DNA of 64,000 nt from Pseudeuparius sepicola (taxonomy: Eukaryota; Arthropoda; Insecta; Coleoptera; Anthribidae), in contig OY987298.1 of assembly GCA_963920635.1 (NCBI GenBank), forward strand, positions 1,612,001 through 1,676,000, given 5' to 3'. The position numbers and the translations under genes are program-made. Below the pieces are notes generated by a model. The model did not search any database, was not told the DNA's origin, and saw only the letters and a list, made by a program, of their open reading frames with translations. Positions 10,000 to 20,834 of the stretch are shown here, in pieces; the first letter of the stretch is position 1, and every line of letters begins with the position of its first letter.

Positions 10000-10911
10000 C
10001 AGTGTGTCCCAATTTGATCTGGACACCTCAGAAATATATACTATATGAAGGGCAACGAAAACAAATGGTCTCTATTATTATATTGGTAGTACCAAGGGAG
10101 AGTATCTTATATGTTTTTGGATGGGGTAATTATTTCATGGCCTGCTATGATTTTTTAAAATAGCAAATTTTCAAGAAATCCCGTTAGGAACTTTTTTACG
10201 ATAAATTGTTATTAAGAAAACTTGTTCAGAATGAAAAACTGAGTAGATACGCAAAATTTCAAAAGGCTAGGCCTACTTTGATTTTTAAATTATTTATCTC
10301 GCACTTTTTTCTTAGAAAAGTGTCCTTTCTGTAGCTTTCACCTCAAAATTTTATTTTTTCGCGATAATCAAGTTTCCTTAATAATATTTTGACGTGAAAT
10401 CTCCAGAAAGGACACATTTCTAAGCAAAAAGTGGGAGAAAACGGCGAAAAAGCTAAAAATCAAAGTAGAGACTTTTGAAATTTTGCAGTTCTACTCAGTT
10501 TTTCATTCTGAACAAGTTTCCTTAATAACATTTTGTCGTAAAAAAATCGCTAATGGGGTTTATTGAAAATTAGCTATTTTAAAAAATCATAGCAGTCCTT
10601 GAAATAATTACCCCATCCAAATACCTACTCTCCCTTGGGACCCCCAATAAAAAAAATGGAGACCATTTGTTTTGCTTGTCCTTCATATACGCCATTGAAT
10701 ATAAGAAATACACCCCCTAGAGGCTCAATGCTAAACTAGTCATGGGCCATGCCAACAATGAACAACAACAATGAACAACGCAGTGTATACCCGGTGGCTA
10801 GCACCGTTCACATGGTGGCGATGGCCCATATATTAGTTCGCATAGTCCCGTCGGGACGTTGGCATCTCGCGTATAGTTCTGAGGTGTCCAGTATTAAACT
10901 GGGACACACTG
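10000..10911. mobile_element. MITE, CAGTGTGTCCCAATTTGAT ends (copy 1)
   Basis: Almost wholly palindromic. It begins CAGTGTGTCCC after TA (9998-9999) and ends GGGACACACTG, where the right TA has become CA. It abuts the previous MITE with only TATA between. A sister copy is at 16290-17001. Segment 10740-10870 (TAGCACCGTTCACATGG...) is extra to the sister copy. Confidence 0.75.
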
Positions 10912-10929
10912 CACGGTAGAAGTAGGTAT

Positions 10930-13430
10930 ATGTTTTTTTTTACTACTAACCTGAGAAATCACCATTATTTACCTCATTCCTCTAATGAGAAAGTAATATT
11001 TCTCTATACCTAGGTAAATAATGATAATAAAAAAATACCCAGGTAAATAATGAAAAATTTTCTGTGACATTTAAAAATTACTGTCATTTTATCAGCTTGA
11101 CAACTGAACTCCCAGGCTACTTGATATTTTGAAGTATTTGAAAAAAGCGAGAAATGACTAAAATATGGCAATATTTCAATGTTAGTAGTAAAAAAAAAAT
11201 CTATATACCTACACTTCAGTTGAGAAGGCCATTATTTACCTCATTCCTCTAATGAGAAAGTAATATTTCTCTATACCTAGGTAAATAATGATAATAAAAA
11301 AATACCCAGGTAAATAATGAAAAATTTTCTGTGACATTTAAAAATTACTGTCATTTTATCAGCTTGACAACTGAACTCCCAGGCTACTTGATATTTTGAA
11401 GTATTTGAAAAAAGCGAGAAATGACTAAAATATGGCAATATTTCAATGTTAGTAGTAAAAAAAAAATCTATATACCTACACTTCAGTTGAGAAGGCCATT
11501 ATTTACCTCATTCCTCTAATGAGAAAGTAATATTTCTCTATACCTAGGTAAATAATGATAATAAAAAAATACCCAGGTAAATAATGAAAAATTTTCTGTG
11601 ACATTTAAAAATTACTGTCATTTTATCAGCTTGACAACTGAACTCCCAGGCTACTTGATATTTTGAAGTATTTGAAAAAAGCGAGAAATGACTAAAATAT
11701 GGCAATATTTCAATGTTAGTAGTAAAAAAAAATCTATATACCTACACTTCAGTTGAGAAGGCCATTATTTACCTCATTCCTCTAATGAGAAAGTAATATT
11801 TCTCTATACCTAGGTAAATAATGATAATAAAAAAATACCCAGGTAAATAATGAAAAATTTTCTGTGACATTTAAAAATTACTGTCATTTTATCAGCTTGA
11901 CAACTGAACTCCCAGGCTACTTGATATTTTGAAGTATTTGAAAAAAGCGAGAAATGACTAAAATATGGCAATATTTCAATGTTAGTAGTAAAAAAAAAAT
12001 CTATATACCTACACTTCAGTTGAGAAGGCCATTATTTACCTCATTCCTCTAATGAGAAAGTAATATTTCTCTATACCTAGGTAAATAATGATAATAAAAA
12101 AATACCCAGGTAAATAATGAAAAATTTTCTGTGACATTTAAAAATTACTGTCATTTTATCAGCTTGACAACTGAACTCCCAGGCTACTTGATATTTTGAA
12201 GTATTTGAAAAAAGCGAGAAATGACTAAAATATGGCAATATTTCAATGTTAGTAGTAAAAAAAAAATCTATATACCTACACTTCAGTTGAGAAGGCCATT
12301 ATTTACCTCATTCCTCTAATGAGAAAGTAATATTTCTCTATACCTAGGTAAATAATGATAATAAAAAAATACCCAGGTAAATAATGAAAAATTTTCTGTG
12401 ACATTTAAAAATTACTGTCATTTTATCAGCTTGACAACTGAACTCCCAGGCTACTTGATATTTTGAAGTATTTGAAAAAAGCGAGAAATGACTAAAATAT
12501 GGCAATATTTCAATGTTAGTAGTAAAAAAAAAATCTATATACCTACACTTCAGTTGAGAAGGCCATTATTTACCTCATTCCTCTAATGAGAAAGTAATAT
12601 TTCTCTATACCTAGGTAAATAATGATAATAAAAAAATACCCAGGTAAATAATGAAAAATTTTCTGTGACATTTAAAAATTACTGTCATTTTATCAGCTTG
12701 ACAACTGAACTCCCAGGCTACTTGATATTTTGAAGTATTTGAAAAAAGCGAGAAATGACTAAAATATGGCAATATTTCAATGTTAGTAGTAAAAAAAAAA
12801 TCTATATACCTACACTTCAGTTGAGAAGGCCATTATTTACCTCATTCCTCTAATGAGAAAGTAATATTTCTCTATACCTAGGTAAATAATGATAATAAAA
12901 AAATACCCAGGTAAATAATGAAAAATTTTCTGTGACATTTAAAAATTACTGTCATTTTATCAGCTTGACAACTGAACTCCCAGGCTACTTGATATTTTGA
13001 AGTATTTGAAAAAAGCGAGAAATGACTAAAATATGGCAATATTTCAATGTTAGTAGTAAAAAAAAAATCTATATACCTACACTTCAGTTGAGAAGGCCAT
13101 TATTTACCTCATTCCTCTAATGAGAAAGTAATATTTCTCTATACCTAGGTAAATAATGATAATAAAAAAATACCCAGGTAAATAATGAAAAATTTTCTGT
13201 GACATTTAAAAATTACTGTCATTTTATCAGCTTGACAACTGAACTCCCAGGCTACTTGATATTTTGAAGTATTTGAAAAAAGCGAGAAATGACTAAAATA
13301 TGGCAATATTTCAATGTTAGTAGGCCATTATTTACCTCGCATATTATATCCTTCGGCGCTACGCGCCTCAGGATATAAAAAAGCTGGGTATATAATGGCT
13401 CACTTCTCAACCTAAGTGTATAATATGCTA
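10930..13430. repeat. TIR element carrying nine tandem 267-bp units
   Basis: Units begin ATTATTTACCTCATTCC at 10964, 11231, 11498, 11764, 12031, 12298, 12565, 12832 and 13099. The period is 267 bp, once 266 through a shorter A run. Units are nearly identical, indicating recent expansion or homogenisation. The last unit is cut and runs into a hairpin TATATCCT...AGGATATA enclosing GGCGC/GCGCC. The ends (ACTAACCTGAGAA and TTCTCAACCTAAGT) are imperfect inverted repeats. A sister element at 54651-55640 has one unit. No coding potential. Confidence 0.85.
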
Positions 13431-13740
13431 TTTTATAAGTTTGATTTAACTATATGGTTGCTAAAATATTTAAACATCCAAAGGAGTCTATAGTCTATTG
13501 AACTTCCTAATTTCCTAATGCATTGTTTCGCTTCGTATTATTATGGCATAATGTAGATCGGGTTATTTTAGCAGGGTGGGTCTCAAGGTTTTTGTCCACT
13601 TCCACACAAATATCGAAATCCACAGACATTAAAAGTCTAAGACTTAGAGGCATTTCGAATTGAAAATCATGAAAACATTAAAACAAAATTATTATTATTA
13701 TTAAAATGGAAAAAATAAATAGAAATAATAACAAAAAAAT

Positions 13741-13800
13741 ATAAAAATGCTCGGTAAACAATGGCTCACTTCTCAACCTAGGTGTATAATATACTATTAT
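13741..13800. repeat. Extra right end of the tandem-array element
   Basis: GGCTCACTTCTCAACCTAGGTGTATAATATACTATT duplicates, in pieces, the right terminus at about 13400-13435. The intervening 13440-13740 is AT-rich with no recognised feature. Confidence 0.5.
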
Positions 13801-13951
13801 TTATTCTGAAATAAAAAAAGAATATACGCGTTTTTTTCTACTGAGTTTTATACATGTATATTATGTAGAAAACTCAGGAGGTAAATTACGTGGTTTTGTA
13901 CATGTAGAAAACCCTGTAAAATACCTGACGTATTCTACTTACCCAACCCTG

Positions 13952-14032
13952 CTCCTGGCCTAATCTGAAAATGCAGTGAACATTAAACATCTACAATTTG
14001 TTATTTGTTTCATCTTGTCTTCTCGAAATTAA
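13952..14032 (-). repeat. Dispersed repeat R, fragment 1
   Basis: CTCCTGGCCTAATCTGAAAA through TCTTCTCGAAATTAA. The same unit recurs at 15716-15806 and, in reverse and interrupted, at 19068-20625. Confidence 0.65.
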
Positions 14033-14517
14033 GGTAATTTTCTACTTTATCCACTTTTGGAATTTTTGTGATTTTTTTAGGAAAACATTGAGAATCCACG
14101 TTTTTAAGTCATTTGTAACCAACAAAACCTTGCGCAAATGGATATTAACTGTCCTGTGGAAGTTAAACAAGTTTCTTTTTAGGGCAAGGAAAATATTCAA
14201 ATATGATGTCAATTTCGTTTCGAAAATATTCTCTAGACTTTTGTAATTAAATAAGGAAATCGCTACACTCCAGATCAAGGAAAATATTTAAATATTGCCC
14301 AGTAAACCAAGTCAGCGCACCCGCAATAACCGCTGAAAAACATCATGGCGCTGGTTTTGTAGGTACGTTATATTCTCTAGATTTCAATAATTTTTTCGGG
14401 ACACTTCCGGTGATTAGCGCAACATATGAAAAAGGTTTCCGTGTTTCTGGGATTATGTACAACACAAAGGTAATTTTAGTTTTTCTCTAACCCAAAAGTG
14501 GATAAACTAGAAAATGA
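14033..14517. repeat. Foldback element
   Basis: GGTAATTTTCTACTTTATCC at the left is the complement of the right end GGATAAACTAGAAAATGACC, and the inner arms are also inverted (14042-14246). It sits exactly at the end of a repeat R fragment. The two mirror-image open frames inside come from the arms. Confidence 0.6.
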
Positions 14518-14640
14518 CCCGTGAAGCTTTATATTCGTTTTTAAATTTAAATTGCACGCGTAACAAATTTATTAGGTTAGAAATCTGAGAGAGAAAAGGC
14601 TCTCAATATGGGAAGATGCGCAAGGCCCCCAATTTGGAGA

Positions 14641-15556
14641 TAGGGTTAGATTACCTAAGAGTACGCAGCCCCTAAGAGTACGAACTAGCATTTTTTATTA
14701 GTTCCAATGCTATTCGGATAGAGGTCGCTATTCAGTGTAGACCCCTTCAATTGACAACAAGATTTGATTATAGTCGCGTGGTGCTCCGTAAAAGATTCGA
14801 CGAATTACAGGCAATTAACCAATTTGATACATAATTTTATAATTTTTGGCATCTTTGCTATAAGGAGTATCTTACCCTGTGATTGTTTAACTATATTGTT
14901 CGACTGTGCATCTTAAAAAGGCTTTAGATAGGCATGTTTCGCACAGCATACGATGTGTAATTATGGTTGCCTGTTTTAGTTAAATAGATTATTCAATCAT
15001 CGCTGACATGTCCGCAAGAGTACGCATGCAAAGAGTACGCACACACAGACAGATCTATTAAAAAAGGAATTAAAAAAGGGGCTGCCACTTGTTGAAAAAA
15101 CTAGAAAATCTCAATACGATATTCTTTGTTCTCTCTGCGGGGAACACTAGAGCATTTCAGAATGGATTAAGTATGATTCATGAGGTGCATGGTGGCACAA
15201 AGACTGTACCCAAAGTCTATAGACTTTGGACTGTACCAACTACCTTCATAATATGTGAATTATGTCAAGAATAATATATTGATGTTATTTGAATTTTTTT
15301 AGCGCGTTCTCTTAAATTCAGCACTGCGTACCTACTCTTTCGAGCTCTCGTTCCTAAGAGTACGCAAACTGTTTGTTTTATTAAAGATGTAATATCTCTC
15401 AGGTCGATAATTATAAAAAAATATTTCTTTGCATTACATATTCTGAAATGTAATAAGGAATTTATACTGTGTCGAATAAATCTGTATTACTTATTGTTGT
15501 CGATTTATTTAACTTTAAATATTAAGTGCGTACTCTTGGGTGACCTTACCCTACCC
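14641..15556. mobile_element. Element with repeated AAGAGTACGCA subterminal motif
   Basis: Imperfect terminal inverted repeats TAGGGTTAGATTACC and GGTGACCTTACCCTA. The motif AAGAGTACG(C/A)A occurs near both ends and internally (about 14658, 14676, 15015, 15035, 15355 and, inverted, 15529). Flanking 8-mers differ, so no TSD is claimed. The TAGGGTTA terminus matches the hAT element at 17222. Confidence 0.55.
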
Positions 15557-15715
15557 ATTTTAGGGACTTGTGTACTTTTGGCATTAATTTAAAATACCAC
15601 TACAATTTTTTTTCAATTTTTGAACGTATAGGTATTTCATTTTCTTTAATAGCTCTAAAAAAACATCCCCATATTAGGCAAGTATAGTCTCTACCAAAAA
15701 TTATATACCTACCTA

Positions 15716-15806
15716 CTCCTGGCCTAATCTGAAAATGCAGTGAACATCAAACATCTACAATTTGTTATTTGTTTCATCTTGTCTTCTCGAAATTAAAACC
15801 TGTGCA
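15716..15806 (-). repeat. Dispersed repeat R, fragment 2
   Basis: Second copy of CTCCTGGCCTAATCTG...AAACCTGTGCAGTAGATTTGAG. It gives the uninterrupted form of the site later hit at 19138. Confidence 0.65.
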
Positions 15807-15871
15807 GTAGATTTGAGAGTGATTTTTAAGTTATTACCGGACACCCCTTATTGAGCTCGTCAAATATCTCC

Positions 15872-17186
15872 TCTGGAGACAGGGCCGCGCCGTCCACGTG
15901 TGCAATGTGTGCGGCGCACACAGGCGCCAGGTGCGAAGGGGCGCCAAAAAACGCCAAAATTCGATGGGCGCCATAAGGCTGACTTGAAAGCACGAAACGT
16001 GGATTTTTTCTAAATTGCTAACTGAAATGTATTGTTGACTTTTAATAGTATTCGAAAGATTTTTTTATATCTTTTATATGTATGTAGGTAATAATTATTA
16101 TTTTATTTTGTGACATTAGGTATTAGGTAAATACCGAACAGAAAAAAATATTATTTATTTTTATTGATAGTTAGACCTTGCACCTTGCACAGAATACCTA
16201 CCTATTTGATTTTTTTTTTTGAGCCAAAGAGATTTTTTAATTTCAAAAATTATTTGTTTTATATTATATTTTATGTTTTTTATGTTATACAGTGTATCCC
16301 AATTTGATACTGGACACCTCAGAACTATATGAAGGACAAGGAAAACAAATGGTCTCCATTTTTTTTATTGGTAGTCCCAAGGGAGAGTAGGTATTTGGAT
16401 GGGGTAATTATTTCAAGGACTGCTATGATTTTTAAAATAGCTAATTTTCAAGAAACCCTATTAGGCATTTTTTACGACAAAATGTTATTAAGAAAACTTG
16501 TTCAGAATGAAAAACTGAGTAGAATAATTGCAAAATTTCAAAAGTCTAGGCCTACTTTAATTTTTAGCTTTTTCTCCCACTTTTTTCCTAGAAATGTGTC
16601 CTTTCTGGAGCTTTCACGTCAAAATATTATTAAGTAAACTTGATCATCGTGAAAAAATAAAATTTTGACGTGAAAGCTCCAGGAAGGACACTTTTCTAAG
16701 AAAAAAGTCTAAAAATCAAAGTAGGTAGGCCTAGCCATTTAAAATTTTGCGAATCTACTCAGTTTCTCATTCTGAACAAGTTTCCTTAATAACATTTTGT
16801 CGTAAAAAAATCCCTAATGGGGTTTCTTGAAAATTTGCTATTTTAAAAAATCATAGCAAGCCATGAAATAATTACCCTATCCAAACACCACCACCTATGA
16901 GATACTCTCCCTTGGTACTACCAATAAAAAAATAGTGACCATTTGTTTTCCTTGCCCTTCATATATTTCTGAGGTGACCAGTATCAAATTGGGTCACACT
17001 GTATACAAAGTAGGTATATTTACTGGATTACTTTATACTTAATAATGTTTTGTTTGTTTCTATTTATCTACTTTTTTATTTAACAAAACCAAAACAAATA
17101 TTTTTTTGAAAACTAAATTTTTATGGGCGCCACGGAAATTTTTACACACAGGCGCCACCGAGTGTTGGCGCGGCCCTGTCTGGAGA
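15872..17186. mobile_element. hAT-type element, family D, copy 1
   Basis: Ends CAGGGCCGCGCC (15880) and GGCGCGGCCCTG (to 17178) with perfect 8-bp TSD TCTGGAGA (15872-15879, 17179-17186). Subterminal GCGCACACAGGCGCCA and CACACAGGCGCCACC repeats. Internally only AT-rich filler and a nested MITE (16290-17001). Copy 2 is at 61533-62890. Confidence 0.85.
16290..17001. mobile_element. MITE, CAGTGTATCCCAATTTGAT ends (copy 2)
   Basis: Sister of 10000-10911 with TA at 16288-16289 and 17002-17003. Near-complete palindrome; open frame 16329-16637 is an arm artefact. Nested in the family D hAT element. Confidence 0.8.
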
Positions 17187-17540
17187 TATGGGTATTTCAG
17201 GGTATAGTACACATAACGGAGTAGGGTTACCATCCGTACTCTTTTAAGAGTACAGGTACTCTTTTTAGACCCCATAACCCCATATTTTTTGTACTCTTAC
17301 TTTATAAAAATATGTGTCAAATGTACTCTTTTCCAGGATCTTTCTTTGCGACGCCGACGGGATTTGCAAAAATGAGTGAAGCCATAATTAATTTATTTAC
17401 TTAGTATAGATAGCTGCTAATAGATGGCGTGAGAGAACTCTTATTACCATAATATTAGGTCTACCGTCCACTAGATGACACTAGAAAACTAGGAACTAGG
17501 CAATACTCGTCACTGCTAACAAGTAACAATATGACCATTG

Positions 17541-17795
17541 TAGGCGCACTGAGAGATTGCGTCCGCGGGGAAGCGGGGACTGCAACAGTGCAAAAAATGC
17601 ACCGCGCTTTCGTATTCGCAATTAAAAGTCGAAATCTATCAGTTCCTCTGAACCTCGCATTGTGTTCTATTTTTAATTACGAATACGAAAGCGCGGTGCA
17701 TTTTTTGCACTGTTGCAGTCGGCCAATAGCGACAAATCGTTCTCCGCGCTCCCCGCTTCCCCGCGGACGCAATCTCTCAGTGGGCCTACTATAGG
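17541..17795. repeat. GC-rich foldback element
   Basis: Arms GTAGGCGCACTGAGAGATTG and its near complement face each other, each followed by CGTCCGCGGGGAAGCGGGGA or its complement. A second inner pair TTTTTTGCACTG/CAGTGCAAAAAA gives a long hairpin. Confidence 0.75.
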
Positions 17796-17824
17796 TGCTT
17801 TGATTTTATAATAGGTTATTTTTT

Positions 17825-18010
17825 CTCTTTTGTGGCCTCTGCTCTTTTCGAGCAATCTAGCCATTATGGCCTTCTTCTTAATTGGGGATATTTCCTTTAA
17901 CCTAAAGACAAACACACCACACCCAGGGCACTGCCACGGTGGGAATCGAACCCACGACGTACGGTGTCAAAACGTGCGGGTGCTACGAAAGACACTTGTG
18001 ACCTCAGAAA
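17825..18010 (-). mobile_element. tRNA-derived SINE
   Basis: On the minus strand about 17935-17990 reads GTAGCACCCGCACG...GTCGTGGGTTCGATTCCCACCGTGGC. This is a clear Pol III box B (GGTTCGATTCC) in a T-arm context; the box A side is degraded. The following body (GGCAGTGCCCTGGGTGTGG) is not tRNA. A real tRNA gene is excluded because the acceptor and D arms do not fold. Confidence 0.6.
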
Positions 18011-18111
18011 AAAATAAACCTTGTGACTGTCAGTCAGACAGTAAAACAGTGTTGTGATTGTGAGCCGTGTCGTGTCGTAGGTAATGTAATGTAATTAATG
18101 GATATATTTTC

Positions 18112-18740
18112 GTTTCACAAATAATAGTTATTTATGTACCAAGGCACTGAAGTTCAACTTTTTATGACTCATGTGGAGTTTAGTTGCTGAGGCCTCTGGC
18201 CGAGGCAAATAAACCACATGAGTCATAAAAAGAACTTCAGTGCCGAGGTACATATTATATTTTTCTTGAAATCGGAAAAAAAATGTTTTATTAGGCAAGA
18301 AAATAATAATAAGGGATCACCCGTCCACGAACCGACTACGCGCGGCGTTGCTTGACTTTACCGATCGCTCTACCTAGCACAAGCATAATGATGTATGGCA
18401 CCTTCTGACAGAAAAACCAAACTGCTGCTTCTTGTGCAGCTTACACAACAAATCTATTGTTTTTCAAATTTACTAAAATATGTATACTGAAGGATTGCGC
18501 TTCTATAGGAAACAATTTCGCAATGTGTACGAAAAGTTAAATGAGCCTTTATCGGCCGGGTTTTGAATATTTGGTCACTTTTGACGGGCGATTTCTCCGC
18601 GTCTGACGTTTGATGTTTACATCTCGCCAAGGCCTACTTATTGAAAAAATCGTACAATAATGGGCTACATTATTGTACGATTTCTGTGCTTTTAATGACG
18701 ATTTTGGGACATTTTAATGCCGATTTCAAGAAAAATAGTT
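18112..18740 (-). mobile_element. 5S-rRNA-derived SINE, copy 2
   Basis: Aligns throughout with 6187-6833. On the minus strand box C is near 18312-18329 and box A near 18340-18356. The hairpin at 18648-18682 differs from copy 1 by a paired A-T to G-C change. Nested in the family E hAT element. Confidence 0.7.
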
Positions 18741-18840
18741 TTATTAGATATAAGGTGGGTATATAAAAAAGAGGCGAGACCTTTTTTTAGAGTTGTACTC
18801 TTTTTCAAATCGCCTTATCTGCGCTAACCCTATAACGGAG

Positions 18841-19067
18841 TGTTAACCCAATCAGTCGGTTTTCGCTAATATTGTTTCTAATATAAATATAAGTTTTCAG
18901 TTTTGAAAATGTTCTTTCTGGCACACTGTAAATGTGCAAAATATGTTTGTATTATAGCAAAGATCATGATTGAATATTATGATCTTTGATTATAGGTTGT
19001 TTTGCCTAATTTACGGTTACGCGCTGCGACCGACGGAGTGTGTGCATAATATACGGCGGCGGCGCGT
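18841..19067. other. AT-rich intronic stretch with one hairpin
   Basis: No gene. A small inverted repeat (AAGATCATGATTGAATATTATGATCTT) lies near 18959. The rest is unassigned. Confidence 0.4.
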
Positions 19068-19137
19068 TCCGCCTTCTCAAATCTACTGCACAGGTTTTAA
19101 TTTCGAGAAGACAAGATGAAACAAATAACAAATTGTA

Positions 19138-20580
19138 TGGTTGGCGGAAAAAAGGTCAAAAATCAAAAGGTCGAAAACAAAGGGTCGAAACACAAAAGGT
19201 CGAAAAACAAAGGGTCGAAAAAACAAAAGGTCGAAAAAACAAAGGGTCGAAAAAAAATTATACAGGGTGTCCTCGGGTTTTGTAGACAAAATATTATTTT
19301 TGTGCCTTTGTCGTAAAGGGTGTAAAAGAAATTGACATTAATGTGCTACAGCTAGTCCGTCCCTGGCAAACCATATAAGCCAAAATTGTTTTCATGGGCC
19401 CTTTTTAACGAGTCTTAAATATGTATTTTAAAAGTTATTAAAAAAACGATTTTCAGGGGCGTCCTTTAGGGGCTTGTATCTCCGTAAGTGGCCCCCCTGG
19501 GGAAATTTTTTTATAGGAACTTGTCATGTTATTTTAAGGTCTCCTATGTATAAATCCGAGAGATTTCCCACATATTCTGGGACACCCTGTATAAACGAAA
19601 ATTATTATCATTATTTGACTAGGTATATTATATATTATTATAATGATTTTGCCGGCAAAATATACAGGGTGTCTCAAAAAACTGCGACGCTCACGTCTGG
19701 CCTAACCTGAAGTCAATCATATAGAGGGTGTTTACTTTTATCTTGTACACTATAGGGATCTTTGACACGGTCGGTTAAATTAGGAAAAAGTTGCACTTTT
19801 TTATGAACTACAAGGATCTGAAAAGAAATTTGGGATGGCTCACTCCGTTTCTGAAATATCCTGAAAAAACTGAAAACTGCCGATTTCTAAAATATTTCAT
19901 TAAACAACCAAACATTACGAAATTTGGTACTCTTATGTTTTTGGACATGCCCTTTCCACTAATGGCATCAAAATTTTTCTAGGAGTAATAGATTTTGAGT
20001 TACAAATAGTAACGGTTTCACAGATCCCTATAGTGTACAAGATAAAAGTAAACACCCGTATAGTCAAATACTGACAATAATTTTCGTTTATATAAAATAA
20101 GCTTTCGGTGGCCGTAATAAGAGATCAAATTAATAAGTATAAGACAAATCATTAGAAATGTAGGATTTGAACAAATTATTTAATTTGAATGTTTACATAA
20201 CTATTGAACATTTTATAAACTTATTGCCAAACGATGCAATGTGGAACTATACAATGCTTATAAAAATACACAGAGCGAATAATAAATTAAAATGATAGTG
20301 AATAATAATAACTCGTAGATATATTTAAAAAATAATAAATAACGAAAACTAAGTAACTAAATAAGTATAAGCAAAATGGCCTTTTCTACCAAGAGCCAGT
20401 TTGTCTACAAAAATCGAGGACACCCTGTATAATTTTTTTCGACCCTTGTTTTTCGATTCTTTGTTTTTCGACCCTTTGTTTTTTCGACCTTTTGTTTTTT
20501 CGACCCATTGTTTTTCGACCTTTTGTGTTTCGACCCTTTGTTTTTCGACCAAATGTTTTCGACCTTTTTTCCGCCAACCA
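19138..20580. mobile_element. Element with TGGTTGGCGG ends and GGTCGAAAAACAAAG subrepeats
   Basis: Ends TGGTTGGCGG and CCGCCAACCA, followed inward by about eight copies of GGTCGAAA(AA)CAAA. The flanks share AATTGT(A/T), probably a 7-8 bp TSD. The tandem units produce the lysine/arginine-rich and phenylalanine-rich frames here, which are not genes. The inner part (19263-20427) is a TA-inserted MITE. Confidence 0.65.
19263..20427. mobile_element. MITE, CAGGGTGTCCTCG ends, with nested MITE
   Basis: TA at 19261-19262 and 20428-20429, inverted ends CAGGGTGTCCTCGGGTTTTG and complement. Nested in it is 19724-20058 (GAGGGTGTTTACTTTTATC ends, TA on both sides), whose arms continue through CTTGTACACTATAGGGATC. 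Confidence 0.7.
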
Positions 20581-20639
20581 AATTGTTGTTTGATGTTCAC
20601 TGCATTTTCAGATTAGGCCAGGAGTATATAATAGATTCT

Positions 20640-20760
20640 TCTATGTTATTATTAATTTTGATATTACAAAATCTCTTTTATCTCGACAGCTCTGGGGGGG
20701 GGGAGGCAATTGCCCCCATTGCCCCCCCCCCGAATACGCCACTGGGACATACTGTATATA
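20640..20760 (-). repeat. G/C-run repeat fragment (copy 2)
   Basis: Reverse complement of the fragment at 5440-5525, ending at GCCACTGGGACATACTGTA about 75 bp before scro exon 2. The homopolymer runs make this stretch error-prone. Confidence 0.55.
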
Positions 20761-20834
20761 AAATTAGTTTCAAACGACCAATTATTGCGAAACCCCCCGC
20801 TAACCGGTCGCCCCCCTTCAACCGCTTGTTGCAG

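Larger units (their letters stand above)
8550..13951. mobile_element. Probable hAT-type element, family C, with internal insertions
   Basis: Ends CAGGGTTGGGTAA and TTACCCAACCCTG are complementary, and both sides carry subterminal TGTAGAAAAC-type repeats. No matching 8-bp flanks are seen (AAAAGGGC against CTCCTGGC), so the right flank may have been rearranged. Inside are MITEs at 9061-9995 and 10000-10911 and the tandem-array element. A 62-codon frame at 8857-9045 (FWGLCELKHCELPQLAILL) faintly recalls a hAT C-terminus but is too short to assign. Confidence 0.55.
17214..18840. mobile_element. hAT-type element, family E
   Basis: Ends TAGGGTTA (17222) and TAACCCTA (to 18832), 8-bp TSD TAACGGAG at 17214-17221 and 18833-18840. 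Subterminal GTACTCTTTT repeats occur on both sides. It contains a GC-rich foldback, a tRNA-derived SINE and a 5S-derived SINE, and no transposase. Confidence 0.8.
19068..20625 (+). repeat. Repeat R copy 3, interrupted by nested elements
   Basis: The left half (TCTACTGCACAGGTTTTAAT ... AACAAATTGTA) and right half (AATTGTTGTTTGATGTTCAC ... AGGCCAGGAG) rejoin into the unit seen at 15716-15806. They are separated by the element at 19138-20580. Confidence 0.7.

Noticed and set aside
10964..13334. Regular 267-bp repeats as a CRISPR-like array
   Set aside because: No short repeat/variable spacer structure; the whole unit is repeated, in eukaryotic intronic DNA with no cas genes.
17935..17990. tRNA gene on the minus strand
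   Set aside because: Only the T-arm/box B is good; no acceptor or D stem pairing and the body continues as SINE sequence.
19040..20600. Lys/Arg-rich (KGRK, KVEKQ) and Phe-rich frames
   Set aside because: Products of the GGTCGAAAAACAAAG tandem words in a transposon's inverted ends.
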